64,000 bases of DNA, from the NCBI GenBank assembly GCA_002633025.1, contig NMRB01000030.1, forward strand, positions 392,137 to 456,136, read 5' to 3'. Both the position numbers and the translations under genes were made by a program. Position 1 is the first letter of the stretch; each line of letters begins with the position of its first letter. Under the pieces are notes generated by a model. The model saw nothing but the letters and a program-made list of their open reading frames with translations, did not search any database and had not been told where the DNA came from. Below are positions 27,101 through 36,578 of the stretch, one piece after another. The DNA comes from Notospermus geniculatus. Taxonomy: Eukaryota; Nemertea; Pilidiophora; Heteronemertea; Lineidae.

Positions 27101-27391
27101 CTCCAGGTGCTACAGTGTGAAGGCCTCAATCGATTTGTCGACGCAAGTTACCTCCAGCGTGAAATCGCAGAAGCCAACAACATGACCCAAGCGGAAATGG
27201 ACAAGTGCGCTCACGAACTCTTACACCCTAACAATCCACGCAGCCGGCCGTACATGGAGCATCTCGGTGGCTACAGCATGCAAGAAATGAAAGACTACAA
27301 TCAGTATTCACAGCAGGATGATATCTTACCCAAATCACGGACTTATTCTGACGAGGAGGAGGACGACATGGTCTATGTAACGACGTTATAA
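28..27391 (+). CDS. CACNA1D: L-type voltage-gated calcium channel alpha-1 subunit, C-terminal exons (gene is 5'-partial)
   Basis: This is the cytoplasmic C-terminal tail of a CaV1 pore-forming subunit, which gates Ca2+ entry on depolarisation. Thirteen exons (28-124, 383-485, 639-737, 5367-5497, 12010-12120, 17628-17965, 18964-19179, 20739-20828, 22258-22356, 24122-24296, 25402-25519, 26641-26831, 27107-27391) join in frame to 683 residues. Recognisable blocks in order are [59 protein letters not shown], the IQ motif ([15 protein letters not shown]), [25 protein letters not shown] and the distal block AMAVAG...[15 protein letters not shown]. In vertebrate CaV1 these regions bind calmodulin (preIQ/IQ) and modulate gating (distal C-terminus). 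The protein ends VTTL, like the ITTL tail of CaV1.3. The pore and all four repeats lie upstream of the window. The CACNA1D symbol is a nearest-vertebrate label; invertebrates usually have one CaV1 gene. Confidence 0.95.
383..485 (+). CDS. CACNA1D: CaV1 exon B (preIQ region)
   Basis: Acceptor ctcctttgcag, donor gtaagt. It reads [20 protein letters not shown], then [14 protein letters not shown], nearly identical to vertebrate CaV1.2/1.3. It ends in phase 1. Confidence 0.95.
639..737 (+). CDS. CACNA1D: CaV1 exon C (preIQ region)
   Basis: Acceptor ctgtttgcag, donor gtagtg. It reads [20 protein letters not shown], then [13 protein letters not shown]. It ends in phase 1. Confidence 0.94.
3197..3328. 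mobile_element. 132-bp hairpin MITE-like element
   Basis: The left arm starting CTGGGCCGACCGCACAGAAA is repeated inverted at the right end, and homology extends inward through the AGTGCT/AGCACT segment. There is no ORF and no clear target-site duplication. The size and long terminal inverted repeats fit a non-autonomous DNA transposon. Confidence 0.7.
3694..5318. repeat. Direct tandem copy, ~806-bp offset, joined at an N
   Basis: Copy 1 is 3694-4491 and copy 2 is 4500-5318, matching base for base over long stretches with scattered substitutions and small indels. Copy 1 homology runs exactly to the N at 4492, and copy 2 homology starts about 8 bp after it. This is what an unmerged contig overlap or two haplotypes placed in series would look like. 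A real tandem duplication is the alternative. Confidence 0.8.
5367..5497 (+). CDS. CACNA1D: CaV1 exon D (IQ domain)
   Basis: Acceptor tatcgtttcag, donor gtaaat. It reads [20 protein letters not shown], then RRFKKRKE, which is the calmodulin-binding IQ motif. The exon starts by completing the Gly codon opened in exon C and ends in phase 0. Confidence 0.96.
5498..12009 (+). other. CaV1 intron D-E
   Basis: A 6.5-kb intron. Apart from the 210-bp piggyBac-like element at 5645-5854 I see no gene. The short ORFs here lack codon structure or recognisable motifs. Confidence 0.7.
5645..5854. mobile_element. piggyBac-like MITE, copy 1 (210 bp)
   Basis: It is bounded by TTAA, starting TTAACCCTTTCACTTGCCA and ending with the degraded complement CTGGCTGGGTTAA. 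It has an internal palindrome around GGTATTCATTAGAAAGCTC. TTAA plus CCCTTT termini are typical of piggyBac elements. A second copy of exactly the same length is at 13473-13682. Confidence 0.72.
12010..12120 (+). CDS. CACNA1D: CaV1 exon E (post-IQ)
   Basis: Acceptor ttggttag, donor gtaatt, 37 codons in phase 0. It reads [19 protein letters not shown], then an acidic stretch [16 protein letters not shown]. It corresponds to vertebrate [19 protein letters not shown]. Confidence 0.95.
13321..13447. mobile_element. 127-bp near-perfect hairpin element
   Basis: Arms of about 57 bp start GGGCCGTATTCATAAAGGGT and repeat inverted at the right end with only a few mismatches, separated by a short loop. 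There is no ORF. Its terminal motif is shared with the elements at 14725, 25723 and 45361. Confidence 0.8.
13473..13682. mobile_element. piggyBac-like MITE, copy 2 (210 bp)
   Basis: It runs from TTAACCCTTTTGTCGCCA to CAGTGAAAGGGTTAA. An internal inverted repeat carries GGTATTCATTGGAAAGCTC and its complement. Same length and organisation as 5645-5854. Confidence 0.78.
14725..14831. mobile_element. 107-bp degraded hairpin element
   Basis: The left end GGCCCATATTCAGAAAACC pairs imperfectly with the right end, whose complement is GGGTCCATATTCATAAATA. The arms are interrupted by small differences. It belongs to the same terminal-motif group as 13321-13447. Confidence 0.65.
15413..15606. mobile_element. 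194-bp hairpin MITE
   Basis: Arms of about 72 bp start AGGCTCCAGTTCCATAGAGT and are inverted at the right end at roughly 90% identity. The arms contain CACGTTTTCCTTTCGTTCC. There is no ORF. Confidence 0.8.
17628..17965 (+). CDS. CACNA1D: CaV1 exon F (Ser/Asn/Pro-rich linker)
   Basis: Acceptor ctctccttgcag, donor gtatgt, 338 nt, ends in phase 2. It opens [19 protein letters not shown], matching the RRNG/HxLFGN segment of vertebrate CaV1. The remainder is low complexity, with repeated KVSPTNSLN-like units ([27 protein letters not shown]) that look like an internal tandem repeat. Confidence 0.9.
18964..19179 (+). CDS. CACNA1D: CaV1 exon G
   Basis: Acceptor taccttccag, donor gtaagt, phase 2 at both ends (216 nt). 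It reads [19 protein letters not shown] and later [10 protein letters not shown]. It is variable linker sequence, accepted on splice sites, phase and a continuous reading frame. Confidence 0.82.
19919..20069 (+). CDS. CACNA1D: Candidate alternative terminal exon of CaV1 (exon H)
   Basis: Acceptor tttccaatcag ends at 19918. One base completes the codon left open by exon G, then [20 protein letters not shown] and [19 protein letters not shown] lead to a TAA at 20067-20069. AATAAA follows at 20260-20265 with a T/G-rich stretch after it. Using this exon would end the channel before exons I-N, removing the distal regulatory region and PDZ ligand. Supported by phase, acceptor and polyadenylation signal; no homologue recognised. 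Confidence 0.5.
20260..20265 (+). promoter_or_regulatory. AATAAA polyadenylation signal after candidate exon H
   Basis: A canonical hexamer 191 nt past the exon H stop, followed by the T/G-rich TTTGTTGTGTCTC. It fits a short-isoform 3' end. Confidence 0.45.
20739..20828 (+). CDS. CACNA1D: CaV1 exon I (90-nt symmetric cassette)
   Basis: Acceptor taacattgcag, donor gtgaat, phase 2 at both ends. It reads [15 protein letters not shown], then [15 protein letters not shown]. Its length is a multiple of three, so skipping keeps frame. Confidence 0.78.
22258..22356 (+). CDS. CACNA1D: CaV1 exon J (99-nt symmetric cassette)
   Basis: Acceptor gcatgcag, donor gtgact, phase 2 at both ends. It reads [20 protein letters not shown], then [14 protein letters not shown]. 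The opening resembles exons I and K. Confidence 0.78.
24122..24296 (+). CDS. CACNA1D: CaV1 exon K
   Basis: Acceptor cgtatttccag, donor gttggt. It reads [20 protein letters not shown], then [20 protein letters not shown], ending LKLAQAQ in phase 0. The end leads into the conserved ALAVAG block of CaV1 tails. Confidence 0.87.
24950..25152. mobile_element. 203-bp MITE with ~48-bp terminal inverted repeats
   Basis: The left end ATGTGACCCGGCACAACAAA continues through ATGAGTCGGAATGCGCACAG; both are repeated inverted at the right end with a few mismatches. It has a non-coding interior. Confidence 0.82.
25402..25519 (+). CDS. CACNA1D: CaV1 exon L
   Basis: Acceptor tctttatttcag, donor gtacta, ends in phase 1. 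It opens [15 protein letters not shown], matching the ALAVAGLS segment that precedes the distal regulatory domain in vertebrate CaV1. Confidence 0.9.
25723..26009. mobile_element. 287-bp inverted-repeat element
   Basis: The termini GGGACCTTATTCACGAAGCG and the complement GGGACCTTATTCACAAAGGG form a ~23-bp terminal inverted repeat. The interior includes a small hairpin GACCCCAACCGGGGTC at about 25870. It is non-coding. Confidence 0.72.
26641..26831 (+). CDS. CACNA1D: CaV1 exon M
   Basis: Acceptor ccctctcgccag, donor gtaggt, ends in phase 0. It is Ser/Thr-rich and ends [13 protein letters not shown], the start of the conserved distal C-terminal regulatory block. Confidence 0.92.
26866..27020. 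repeat. Imperfect minisatellite, ~13-16-bp unit
   Basis: About ten degenerate copies of a GATTGAATCAGATTAA-like unit with variable length. It lies in the intron between exons M and N, starting about 35 bp after the exon M donor. Confidence 0.85.
27107..27391 (+). CDS. CACNA1D: CaV1 last coding exon N (distal regulatory domain and PDZ ligand)
   Basis: Acceptor cattctctccag. It reads [20 protein letters not shown] and [19 protein letters not shown], homologous to the helical distal C-terminal block of CaV1.2/1.3. It ends [12 protein letters not shown] before TAA at 27389-27391. VTTL fits the class I PDZ consensus. Confidence 0.95.
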   Translation: MLQCEGLNRFVDASYLQREIAEANNMTQAEMDKCAHELLHPNNPRSRPYMEHLGGYSMQEMKDYNQYSQQDDILPKSRTYSDEEEDDMVYVTTL

Positions 27392-29326
27392 CGAATGCTC
27401 CTCCCACGACTAATTCGTCTACTAATTAGAACTACTAATTGATACTAATCAGAATTTTTTACAAAAATAACTCAACCTGGTACCGAGTACAAACTGATAT
27501 TTTGCATCAGTTTGTAATTATCTGGTTTATATTTTTACATGAGATGTTTTTACTCGATGATGACGGCCATATGAGAATTTCAGAGGATGTAAGAGAGTGT
27601 ATGTTGCTGGTATGAGGAAATTGACAACTTCTTCCATGGCGTGTACTCCAACTAAAAGCCAGGGGTTTCTTACCGACGCAAATTTAACAATTATGAAACC
27701 TTCATATTTTCTGTCTTGACTTGGCCTTGCACATTTTATGCCAAAGTGCAATACCTTCACCATCTCACGTTTGTTAGAAGATATTTTCAAAAAATCAAGA
27801 GTTGCTATTTCTGCAGGTACTTTTTGAGGTGACGTAACTTTCTGAAGAGATTTCATCAAATTGAGATTCACAGGATTCAACTTCATTTCGTTTTATCTCA
27901 AACTCCTCCATTTTTTTCAGAGGAAAATGTCCATAAGAGTTTCAAAACCTTGATTTTGTTGTCTTAGGGTGTTAAAATACTCAATAAAACTTTGCCATGA
28001 ATGCCATATCATTCTGATGTGCTGCTTCCAATATTGCAGAACAAACATCATTACTCAAGATAAACTAGGAAACTTAAGGTCTGACTATGGTTTATCCATT
28101 TGGGAACTAGTTAGGTAGTTCGGCGGGCAACTCTGCTCTATGAATGGGCGTACTTAAAGAAAATTCAGTCTCATCATCCCCCAAGTCTTCAGTTACTCGT
28201 GGTGATGTTGGCCTTGACATGAAGCTTTGATGTGATGCTGTTCCTTTGAGGACATCTTTGTACTTAATTGGTCCAATCCAAAAACCATGTTTGTCTGCAA
28301 AACTCATTCAGTACAGTGATCTGAGGTAATCAGTACCGGTAGTTGTTGGGGCTTGCTTCCTGTACCATCATGACTTGGGAGCAAGTGCTGAGAACCACTG
28401 ATTACTTCAGAATGATTTCCGTATGTTTAAATCCTGAGTCTAATAGCTAGATACTGGGCCTGATTTCTAGACTTTCATGTAATGTGGTGATACCTCAGGC
28501 ACATGTTGAATAGCATTCCCTTATGAGAATTTCCTTTTCATGAAAGCCTTGCAGCATGTTGGTCATGGAATTTCTGGTTGTTACTGCATAAAGGGGAGTC
28601 AGTTAGAAAGCAGTATTGCAGTTGACGAATATCAGTGTAGGCCTACATTGAGAATGCTCTGTAGGCCCGATGTCATGCTCAGTGAAAATGGACCTGGTTT
28701 ATAAACATCATGTACTGGTAATATCAGTACGGTAGTTAAGGTAGTAAAGGTATAACTGCCGTAAGAATATCAGAACCAAAGGTGATGTGTGAGTGATCGT
28801 CATGGGTATGGTAGTTTCCAATGACTACTGATGATGAGCAGTTGTATTACTTTGATTCATGGACTGGTGACAGTGTTCTCAAAGGGTTAATTAATCCCTC
28901 GTGTCTGCAGATCCAAACCATGTTTGAATTCTAGAGTTTAGATTAAATACTCATTGTGTTGGAGTTTCAGTTTCTGATCTGATGTTATTCACTGTTAATG
29001 TCCCGATACCTTTAAGGGTGATCTCGTACGCCCACAATTTTTTTTATTTATTTCTTTATTTGTTTAGGCAGACGGGGATGTGAGTACACCCCAGGTGATG
29101 ATGACCTTATTTTTGTTCCAAAATATGTAAGAAGCTGTTGTTCGATTCAATATTTCATTCATTTATCATTATTACAGTGAAAAAGGCGATGTAGTTTTGG
29201 TGGATTTCAGTGGAATGTTAAAGTGACTCTGTAATGACGTATCCAAGACTGTGAATAAGGAAAGCCTTGTACATAAGATAACCCTCTCTAAAGAATGAAT
29301 GACAGTTTTAAATATGTGTAAATAAA
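27392..29326 (+). other. Probable CaV1 3' UTR
   Basis: Non-coding sequence after the CaV1 stop. Candidate polyadenylation signals are AATAAA at 27983-27988 and 29321-29326, with another at 29685-29690. Which one is used cannot be decided here. Confidence 0.5.
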
Positions 29327-32300
29327 ATGAAATGCATTTTATACTTTTTTATGTGTCAGTGGAATATAGTTTTCCTCTAGCTTTGGTTTCAGTGTCAGTT
29401 GTGAATTCATGGCGGAGTAATTTCAATGGTTGATATACATGTATTTATCCGTACTCAGATTTCATTGGACCGTGATATGAAAGTATGCGATGTCTTGTAA
29501 TGACTGTGATTGATGTTAATTCGTGGAAGTTTTTTATCTGGAGAACGATTGTCACAAAATTTTGATGTTTCGTAGGTTTTATTTCATTGAGTTGCATTTG
29601 ATCATGAATGGTTTGGTTGATCGTCATCATCTGTGGTGTATTCACTTCTGTTTCTTTTGATTTTACTGTGTTTTCGTCTGTGCAAATAAAGTCAGATTTG
29701 TCATTTATTGTTGTCAATGAATTCAACATGAATTTGCCATGCTGCCCAACATGTGCCTGGGCTATCCACTGATTGAAATGAAAGAGATCTAGGCCTATTT
29801 CCTGTAGATTTGAAAGTCGAAGGGGTATATTGCTGGTAAAAAAATGCCAAGTACCGGTACAGATTTATTTTAAAGCTACCGGTATTTACCGACAGTGTGC
29901 GCAAAATATTTCTGTTGAAATCTCTAAATATGACCTAAAATGTTCCACATCTGTTCCATGACAAAAAATCAGGCCAGTTACTCCCAGTTTGATTAAAGTT
30001 GAAATTATTTTCTTATATTGTTCAAATTGATCAGTTGTTGCAGCCAGTTTCAGGTGAGCTCTGAGATTGCAAAGCAAAGATTCAAAGAATTCAATGGACC
30101 TCATACCCAGGAACCTCACTTGAAATATTATGTACTTGTTCATATTGAACTGAAGTGCACTGGGAACAAGGTTTCCTTACAAAAGCTTAACCGTGTACCA
30201 TAGTTTTCTCGCCCTTGAAAAGAAATTAATTTATTTTACAGTCTCTGTGTTCATAAATATTTGGGCATTGAGATGATTGGTATTGTTCTTAGACAAAAAT
30301 TGTTGTTTATGCCGTATCTAAGATGTTTGTTTGATATGAAATTTGACATGTAAATAATGTATAATACCAAAATATTGTAAATTTGACTATGTCCAGTGGT
30401 ATTTTTCTTGATAACTGGTCCTAAGTATAAAAATAATGGATGCATTTAAGGAAGTGGGATCCTGAAACTTTAAAAACTTAAGAGGATTCGCTCTGCTGTC
30501 AATGAAAAATGATGAATTAACAGCTAGTGGCATTCTCTGGTATCCACGGATTTCATCCAGTTAGTTTTGTAGCATCAACATGCGGGTAATTAATGCTGTA
30601 AGGTTCATGATCACGGGCTGTACAACTTCACAAATAGAGTTTACGCCCACTTCACCAATAGGGTGTACTTCCAAAAAACCAGTTAAACGGTCAGTTACTA
30701 TATTAAAATCTTACGTGTTTCCTTAGTTCAAGTCGTGTGTACACAGGTGGACTCTGTATACTCCCTAGTGTGCCTTCTATTACCTAGTACGGTATATTGC
30801 ATCGGTATTTTCTTAAGTTTGACCGTAAATGTTGTTGATACAGCAATTCAGCAGACAACCAACAGCTTAAAAACAGTCCCCTTTTCAACATTTTTTATCT
30901 CAGAAATAAACCATATCTACTTCTTCAATTCGAAAGTTATAATTTTTCAAACTCTCTCTTTTGCTGCTCCGTAACTGTACATATTTTGTCCAACTGTTTT
31001 CACATTGTCGAGTGACTGAATGGTTGTGCCTTAAGTGTCTGTGATGAACATATTTCTTCGTTGCGATTCTTGAAATGATTCTGTGCTCTTGGTACAATTC
31101 TTGTGAGATCTTCATGCAAAACTGATATTTTTTTTACTTTCTAAGATTCTTTTTCTAAATGGTTCAGACCGCTCTCTGTACACTTAGCTCTTGTTCCAGA
31201 TTCGTTTTCAACCTTTGTGTGTTAACCTTGTGTTACTGCCGTCATCTGCTTATGGAGAATTCAAGGCCCACGTCATGTCAAATCTTTCTGAAGCCACTGA
31301 ATACCAGCACCTTCAGGCCTAACTTGTTGAGAACTGAATTCTTCATTCTGTCTTAAATTTTTTTTCTGTTGTTGCTTCTAACATGTGTATCAGTTTTCTA
31401 CCTTGGAGAACTGAAAAAGATTTTGAAAATTTCCTTGCGTCTGGGATTCTGAACTGACAATGTCCTCCCCATCACAGCATGTGCCATCACCTGCCTCAAT
31501 AGCATGCTTATACATTGTACTAACAAAACGTATCTTTGGCAATCTCACTTTTTGGTGATTTTCAATTTCACTGATGGTTGTTGATGCCAAAAATTTTACC
31601 GGTAATCCATGGAGATACATGTACTACATGTGTAAGGGACATTTCTCCAGCCATAGATTATTGAATTGGCAGCTGACCTTGTACAATGTCCTGGTGCTCA
31701 ACATCTTGTAAGGGACAGTGTGAAGGTCAAGGTCACTCAGTAAGTCAGTCAGTTAGTTTGGGATGGGTTGTTCTCAATGTGTCTGAAGTAAACTCAATGT
31801 TAAGATGATTTGTTAGCATCCTGCATGCAAAGTACACGTGTCTCTTTGTACTCAATTCCTTATTCCATGTTTTCCATTTTCTCTTGTTTCTAGACACCAA
31901 CGAGAGGTATAGTCTGACGTATAAAGGTGACTTAGTATGAGACTCCCTTTTGCCCCTGTTCAACAGGAGAAGGAGATGATTCCAACCAGGTCAAAGGTCA
32001 ACCTGGCCAAAGGTCATCAAGGTCAAACTTGATGAAGGTCAGGTCACCTTGTGTGGGCAGTTCAAGGCCATGCTGTGAGTCGAGGAAATCCATGTGTTGG
32101 ATTAGTGTCTCAGGCAGGAATGAAGTATGAATGCTGGGCCTGGATTTATTTATTTATTGAAAATTGAATGAGAAATTTATTGTCAGCCTGAGAATTCTCC
32201 CCATGATTGAAAGTGGTATTGATTTAGTGATAAAGGTCGTGATTTTGATGGCTGGTGGAGCTTTCTCATGGTGTCTTTATTAGTTCATACCAGTGGTTTG

Positions 32301-32375
32301 TATTGTGCCTCTGGTTGACCAGTTACCTTGTTAATCAAGATCTCAACTTGCATTTCTTTCTCTCAAGAAACTTCC
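29327..32375. other. Intergenic, no gene seen
   Basis: A/T-rich DNA between the channel and the Helitron. The only structured segments I can name are AGGTCA clusters at 31724-31735 and 31988-32046, and scattered TA-N4-TA palindromes. Confidence 0.55.
31988..32046 (+). promoter_or_regulatory. Cluster of AGGTCA nuclear-receptor half-sites
   Basis: AGGTCA occurs at 31988, 31995, 32011, 32020, 32036 and 32041. The first two form a perfect DR1 (AGGTCAAAGGTCA) and the third and fourth a DR3. Two more abut at 31724 and 31730, including the SF-1/ERR-type TCAAGGTCA. Motif evidence only. Confidence 0.4.
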
Positions 32376-35300
32376 CTAAAGGTACACAGCGAGTTCTTGT
32401 ACATTATTGTGTTTAATAATTACCCCGAGGTACTTAGAAGTGTTTGACAATATTCCATGCAGAATACTAGTATGAAAGAAAATTATGCAAGTTTGGATCT
32501 CAAGGAAATANGCCGGTCCATGTAGGATGACAACCTCAATGACATTGGCATGGCAGGCTCGTACTCTACAGCGTGTTCCGTTCGTGATGTTGGGTGGATC
32601 TAAAGACCTGAGAACCATGATGGGACAACCTATTTTGAGGGTCAGTTTGTGTGGCGGCATTCCTGAGACTTGCAGGGAGTTTAGGAACTCAACTGGAAAG
32701 TGAACAGCTTCCTCGGTTGTGAGTGTTGAATCGAAGGATTTGTATATAACTTGTTCACCGGGCATCATGTTCAGGATGTTATGGTTCAGTGTTGCAACTG
32801 TATCATTTAGTGGCGCCAGTATGGCACGTTCTAATAGATACTGGTTGTTGGTGTACTTTGTTGGCAGATCCTTGAAGATGGCTTGAATGAGGCTGCTGTG
32901 ATCATCTGTTGCCTGGATTTCGTTAGGTACGGCTATGGTGCTTGGCGGTTCCTTAATTGTGTAAGTCCCATTGCCAATGGACATGAGTAGCTCCGCGTAT
33001 GCAGTCGCTCGGGAGTCGGCTGTCAGGAGTGCACGAAGGTTTTTGTTCAGGTGGACAACTTGGACATGTTTCCATAGGTGAGATTTTTTCAGTGAGGCTT
33101 CCACGATGTTAGCTTGTGTTCCGTTCTTGACAACTGGTAATATCTGGCGGAAGTCCCCACACAAAAGGGTTGGGATACCGCCAAATGGCTGGCTATTGCC
33201 TCTTATGTCCTGTAACGTACGGTCTACGGCTTCGAAAGCTGCTTTGTGAGTCATAGGTGCTTCATCTACAATCAGTGCTGAACAGTTAACGATGACCTTT
33301 GCAAGACTTGAGCCTTTTTTGATGGAGCATGTGGGCATATCTTGCATGTGAACATCGAGTGGTATTTTGAAGGTAGCATGTAGTGTACGTCCTCCAGTAA
33401 GAATCGTAGCGGCAATGCCACTTGAGGCAGTGGCAATAGCAATTTTCCTTGTTGCGCGAACACGTGCAAGAATGAGATTAATCAAGAAGCTCTTGCCTGT
33501 CCCGCCTGGAGCATCTAGAAAGACAATGCCAGGCTGGACGTCGTCTACCTTTGCACAGAAAAGGTCGAATATTTGTTTCTGTTCTGTGGTTAGTTTTCCT
33601 TCATTTTCAGCCAGGAAGGTTTGCTGCTCTGATGCAGAGTACTGGGTGTACCGGTTGTACAATACTGTGTCGTAGTCCACATTGTTTTCCTGAACCTTGA
33701 GTCCGTATTTGTCAAGTTGCTGGCCACCCATTAGCAGTACTGTCTGTTGTATGAGGAGTAGGGTGGAGTTGTAGATGTGAGCTCGTTGTTCATCAGTGAC
33801 GTTGTCTTGGCTGTATGGACGGAATAGGTCATCCGACATGTTGTCCTTGTGCTGTTTCCAGAGGTTGGATGGGTCTGCAGGATCACAGGACGTGAGGATG
33901 ATTGCGAAAAGGTTCCTGAGTTGTACTGGGCTGCTAGATTCATTCGCCTCGAATAAAGCTTTGTGGAGATGGTTATCATCAGCGATTAATCCGAGGAGGA
34001 GGCATGCCTGGCGAAATGTGGAGCAGGTCACTTCTCCGACTTGTTTGAGGTGTTGGAAACTCGCTGGACCTTTCTGTTCGTGTAGTAGCAGTCGCAGATA
34101 GTAGCATTCACCTTGATTTGGTGAGATTGTATATACACGACCCAGGCATTGGGTTTTGAAAATGTCGGGATGATTTGGTACAGGGGATCCTCGTTTTCGT
34201 CGTTGCCACTTTTTGTTGGTCCATGTGTAATACTGTGGTGTTTGTGGGTATGTGAGTGTTCTGGCAAAGGCGTCCTGTTGACATAGAGTGAAGAATTCAG
34301 TCAGAGTAGTTTTTGGTGGTTCACGGGTAGTTAATTCTTCTGAGGTCACAGTGTCCGAGAAGTAGACCCGTTGTCCATTTTCCAGGTGTACCGCCAGTTG
34401 GAGTACAGGTGGGAAGTGCTCATGTATAGGGAATCCTAGGAGCCGATATGCAGCCTCAGTGCTGCCGACATATCTTGCATGTTGGTATTCAGAGATTTCA
34501 TCAGTCGGCGTAGGTGCACTTGCATGTTGCTGTAGACTGTAAATGGCTTGGTCACTTCCTTTGTTGACATATTTCAGCACGTATTTGATACTCTTCACTG
34601 ACATGCAGAGCTCAACGTTCGTGTGCGAGTTCATTTGGCGTAGGAGGAATGGATTGTATGGCACCACCCACTGGTTGCTGATGATGATGTTATGCACGGA
34701 ACCATTGACATCCTTGTTCAAGGTAATTGTGTGTCCACCATCTTCTTCCATGCGTCTGCGATACTTCGGATAGCCATCATGGCCTGTCATGGTTGTGGCA
34801 ATGAAATCTTTAGGAAATGACTTGGTACATTGATTGTCCTTCATGCAGGGGCTGTGTCTCTTGAAGGGGCCGCATGGGCCATGGATCATGTGGGATTTTA
34901 CCAAATCATAGAGTGCTGGAGTGGCCGTTGGTGACGGTATTTCTGCAGATATGATGAGGTCGATGTTTTGAGGAGTGATCTTCGAGTCTGGTGCTAACCA
35001 TAACAATATGTGGGCATGCGGAAGACCCCTCTTCTGAAATTCGATTGAGTAAAGCCATGCCTGAGTATGGCCAAAGCATCCGTTTTTGAGCAAGTTCATG
35101 AGTTTGACTAATTTTGCATGAAAAACTCGCACCACAATGTCTGGTCGATCTGGGGCCGTCTGGTGAGGTAGGAGGTTATTGAGGATTTCAGGCCATTTCG
35201 GGTTTGTGGTGGTGGTTATGAAGAGGTCCGGCCGGCCATATTCTCTCACGTACGTGATGGCATCTTGTTGTTTCTGATGCATATATCTGGGTCCTCCGGT

Positions 35301-36578
35301 GAATGTGGCAGGAAGTACAACTCTCTGGCCCAGGTTTGCTGGATTGCTATCTGCTGCAAGTAAACTGTCCTGGAGATTTGAATAGTTGTCAGCTCGTAGT
35401 GCTTTCTGTTCGCGACGCAGGAAGTGGAGGCGCTCCGTTTCCACTTTGCAGTACATGTCGACAATGAACTGTTGGAATAGGCGTCTTCCTCGGATGATGT
35501 AATTTGATGCGCGGCACATGAGATGATATGAATAATATTGCATTTGAGTCACTTTCTTGCCTTGAGGTGATGTGATGTATATGTTGTAGCCGTCCGTACC
35601 ATGTGGGAAGAGGAGTGGGTACTGAAGTGGGTCATACGCATGGTGAAGTTCTGAGATATGTTTGAGTGTTCCATCTCGTTGGTGAATGACTATATCTCTT
35701 GGGGCGGTCGGTTCATTGGGCATGAGGATTGCCACTTCACTGGCAGTTGGTGTGTTGAATCTGCGTGCATGCTCATTTGTTGGCCTTTTGTCTTCATGAA
35801 TAACGACATTTAGGGCTGGAGCGTTTTTGTTTCGCAGGAGGTCTGCTGCTGTTGTGAAGGTTTTGACATAATGATTGTGGTGATGGAGCATGTCTGTCAG
35901 GTTTGCAACTATATCCGGATTTAGTTGATCTGCTATCGATAGTCTAGTGTTGATTTCTTCCATCCTGTTGTCGAGGAAGTAAACCTGAAGGAACTTAGGA
36001 GGTTGATCTGGCTGAGGGAACATGGAACCAATGTTATGGAAAACCTGTCCTTGGACTGTGAATGTTGGGTTCCATCCTGATAGTTGCCTGATTGTACAGG
36101 CAAAGCTAGTCATTTGGAATGCACAATTGTAAGCCCTGATATTGTTCACGAAATGTTCATTGTCATTCAGTAGAGATGACAGGTAAGGAGGTGGTAGTGG
36201 ATACACTGGTATGTTGATTTTCCCATTACAGCAGCAGATGCTTGGGGGTTCGTTATGAAATCTGGGGGCTTGACAGTGCTGGCAGATGTTGTTCATTAGA
36301 CCAATACTTGTGTATGAGGTGAACGTCTGCTCATCATAACCGAATGCTTCAGGATGTTGTGCGTGAAGACGTTGCGGCTGTGCAGGGGTGACATTGGAAC
36401 GATGTCGTTTTGTTTTCATATGCGCTGCAGCCGTGCTGATCTTGGTGATGGAAGTTCTCCAACTTCGCTTTACCATGGCTGCAGGGGAAAGTACGTGAAG
36501 TAAGAGACGGGCATTAAAGATGACTGTATTATAGGAACTAAATACACTGTGTAGCAACGTACCTGGCGTTGTGGACAT
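32376..36578 (-). mobile_element. Helitron rolling-circle transposon, Rep-helicase ORF (3'-incomplete)
   Basis: A 1400-codon frame encodes a Helitron RepHel protein, which nicks and unwinds DNA for rolling-circle transposition. Visible features are the Rep HUH motif in FQKRGLPHAHILLWL (around residue 519, DNA ~34995-35020), the two-tyrosine motif KYVLKYVNKG (~666-670), and a Pif1-type helicase with Walker A GGTGKS (~1025), Walker B VDEAP (~1104), FGGIPTLLCGDFRQILPVV and LNKNLRA. The likely start is the Met of MVKRSWRTSITKIS at 36476, because the first 34 codons overlap a repeat. Similarity stops at the N at 32511 (residue ~1356), and the final helicase motifs (SQGQT- and LYVALSR-like) are absent. 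No frameshift is seen up to that point. I did not locate the TC and CTRR ends. Confidence 0.93.

Noticed and set aside
32619-36578. Plus-strand ORFs inside the Helitron
   Set aside because: Shadow frames of the minus-strand RepHel gene, without recognisable domains.
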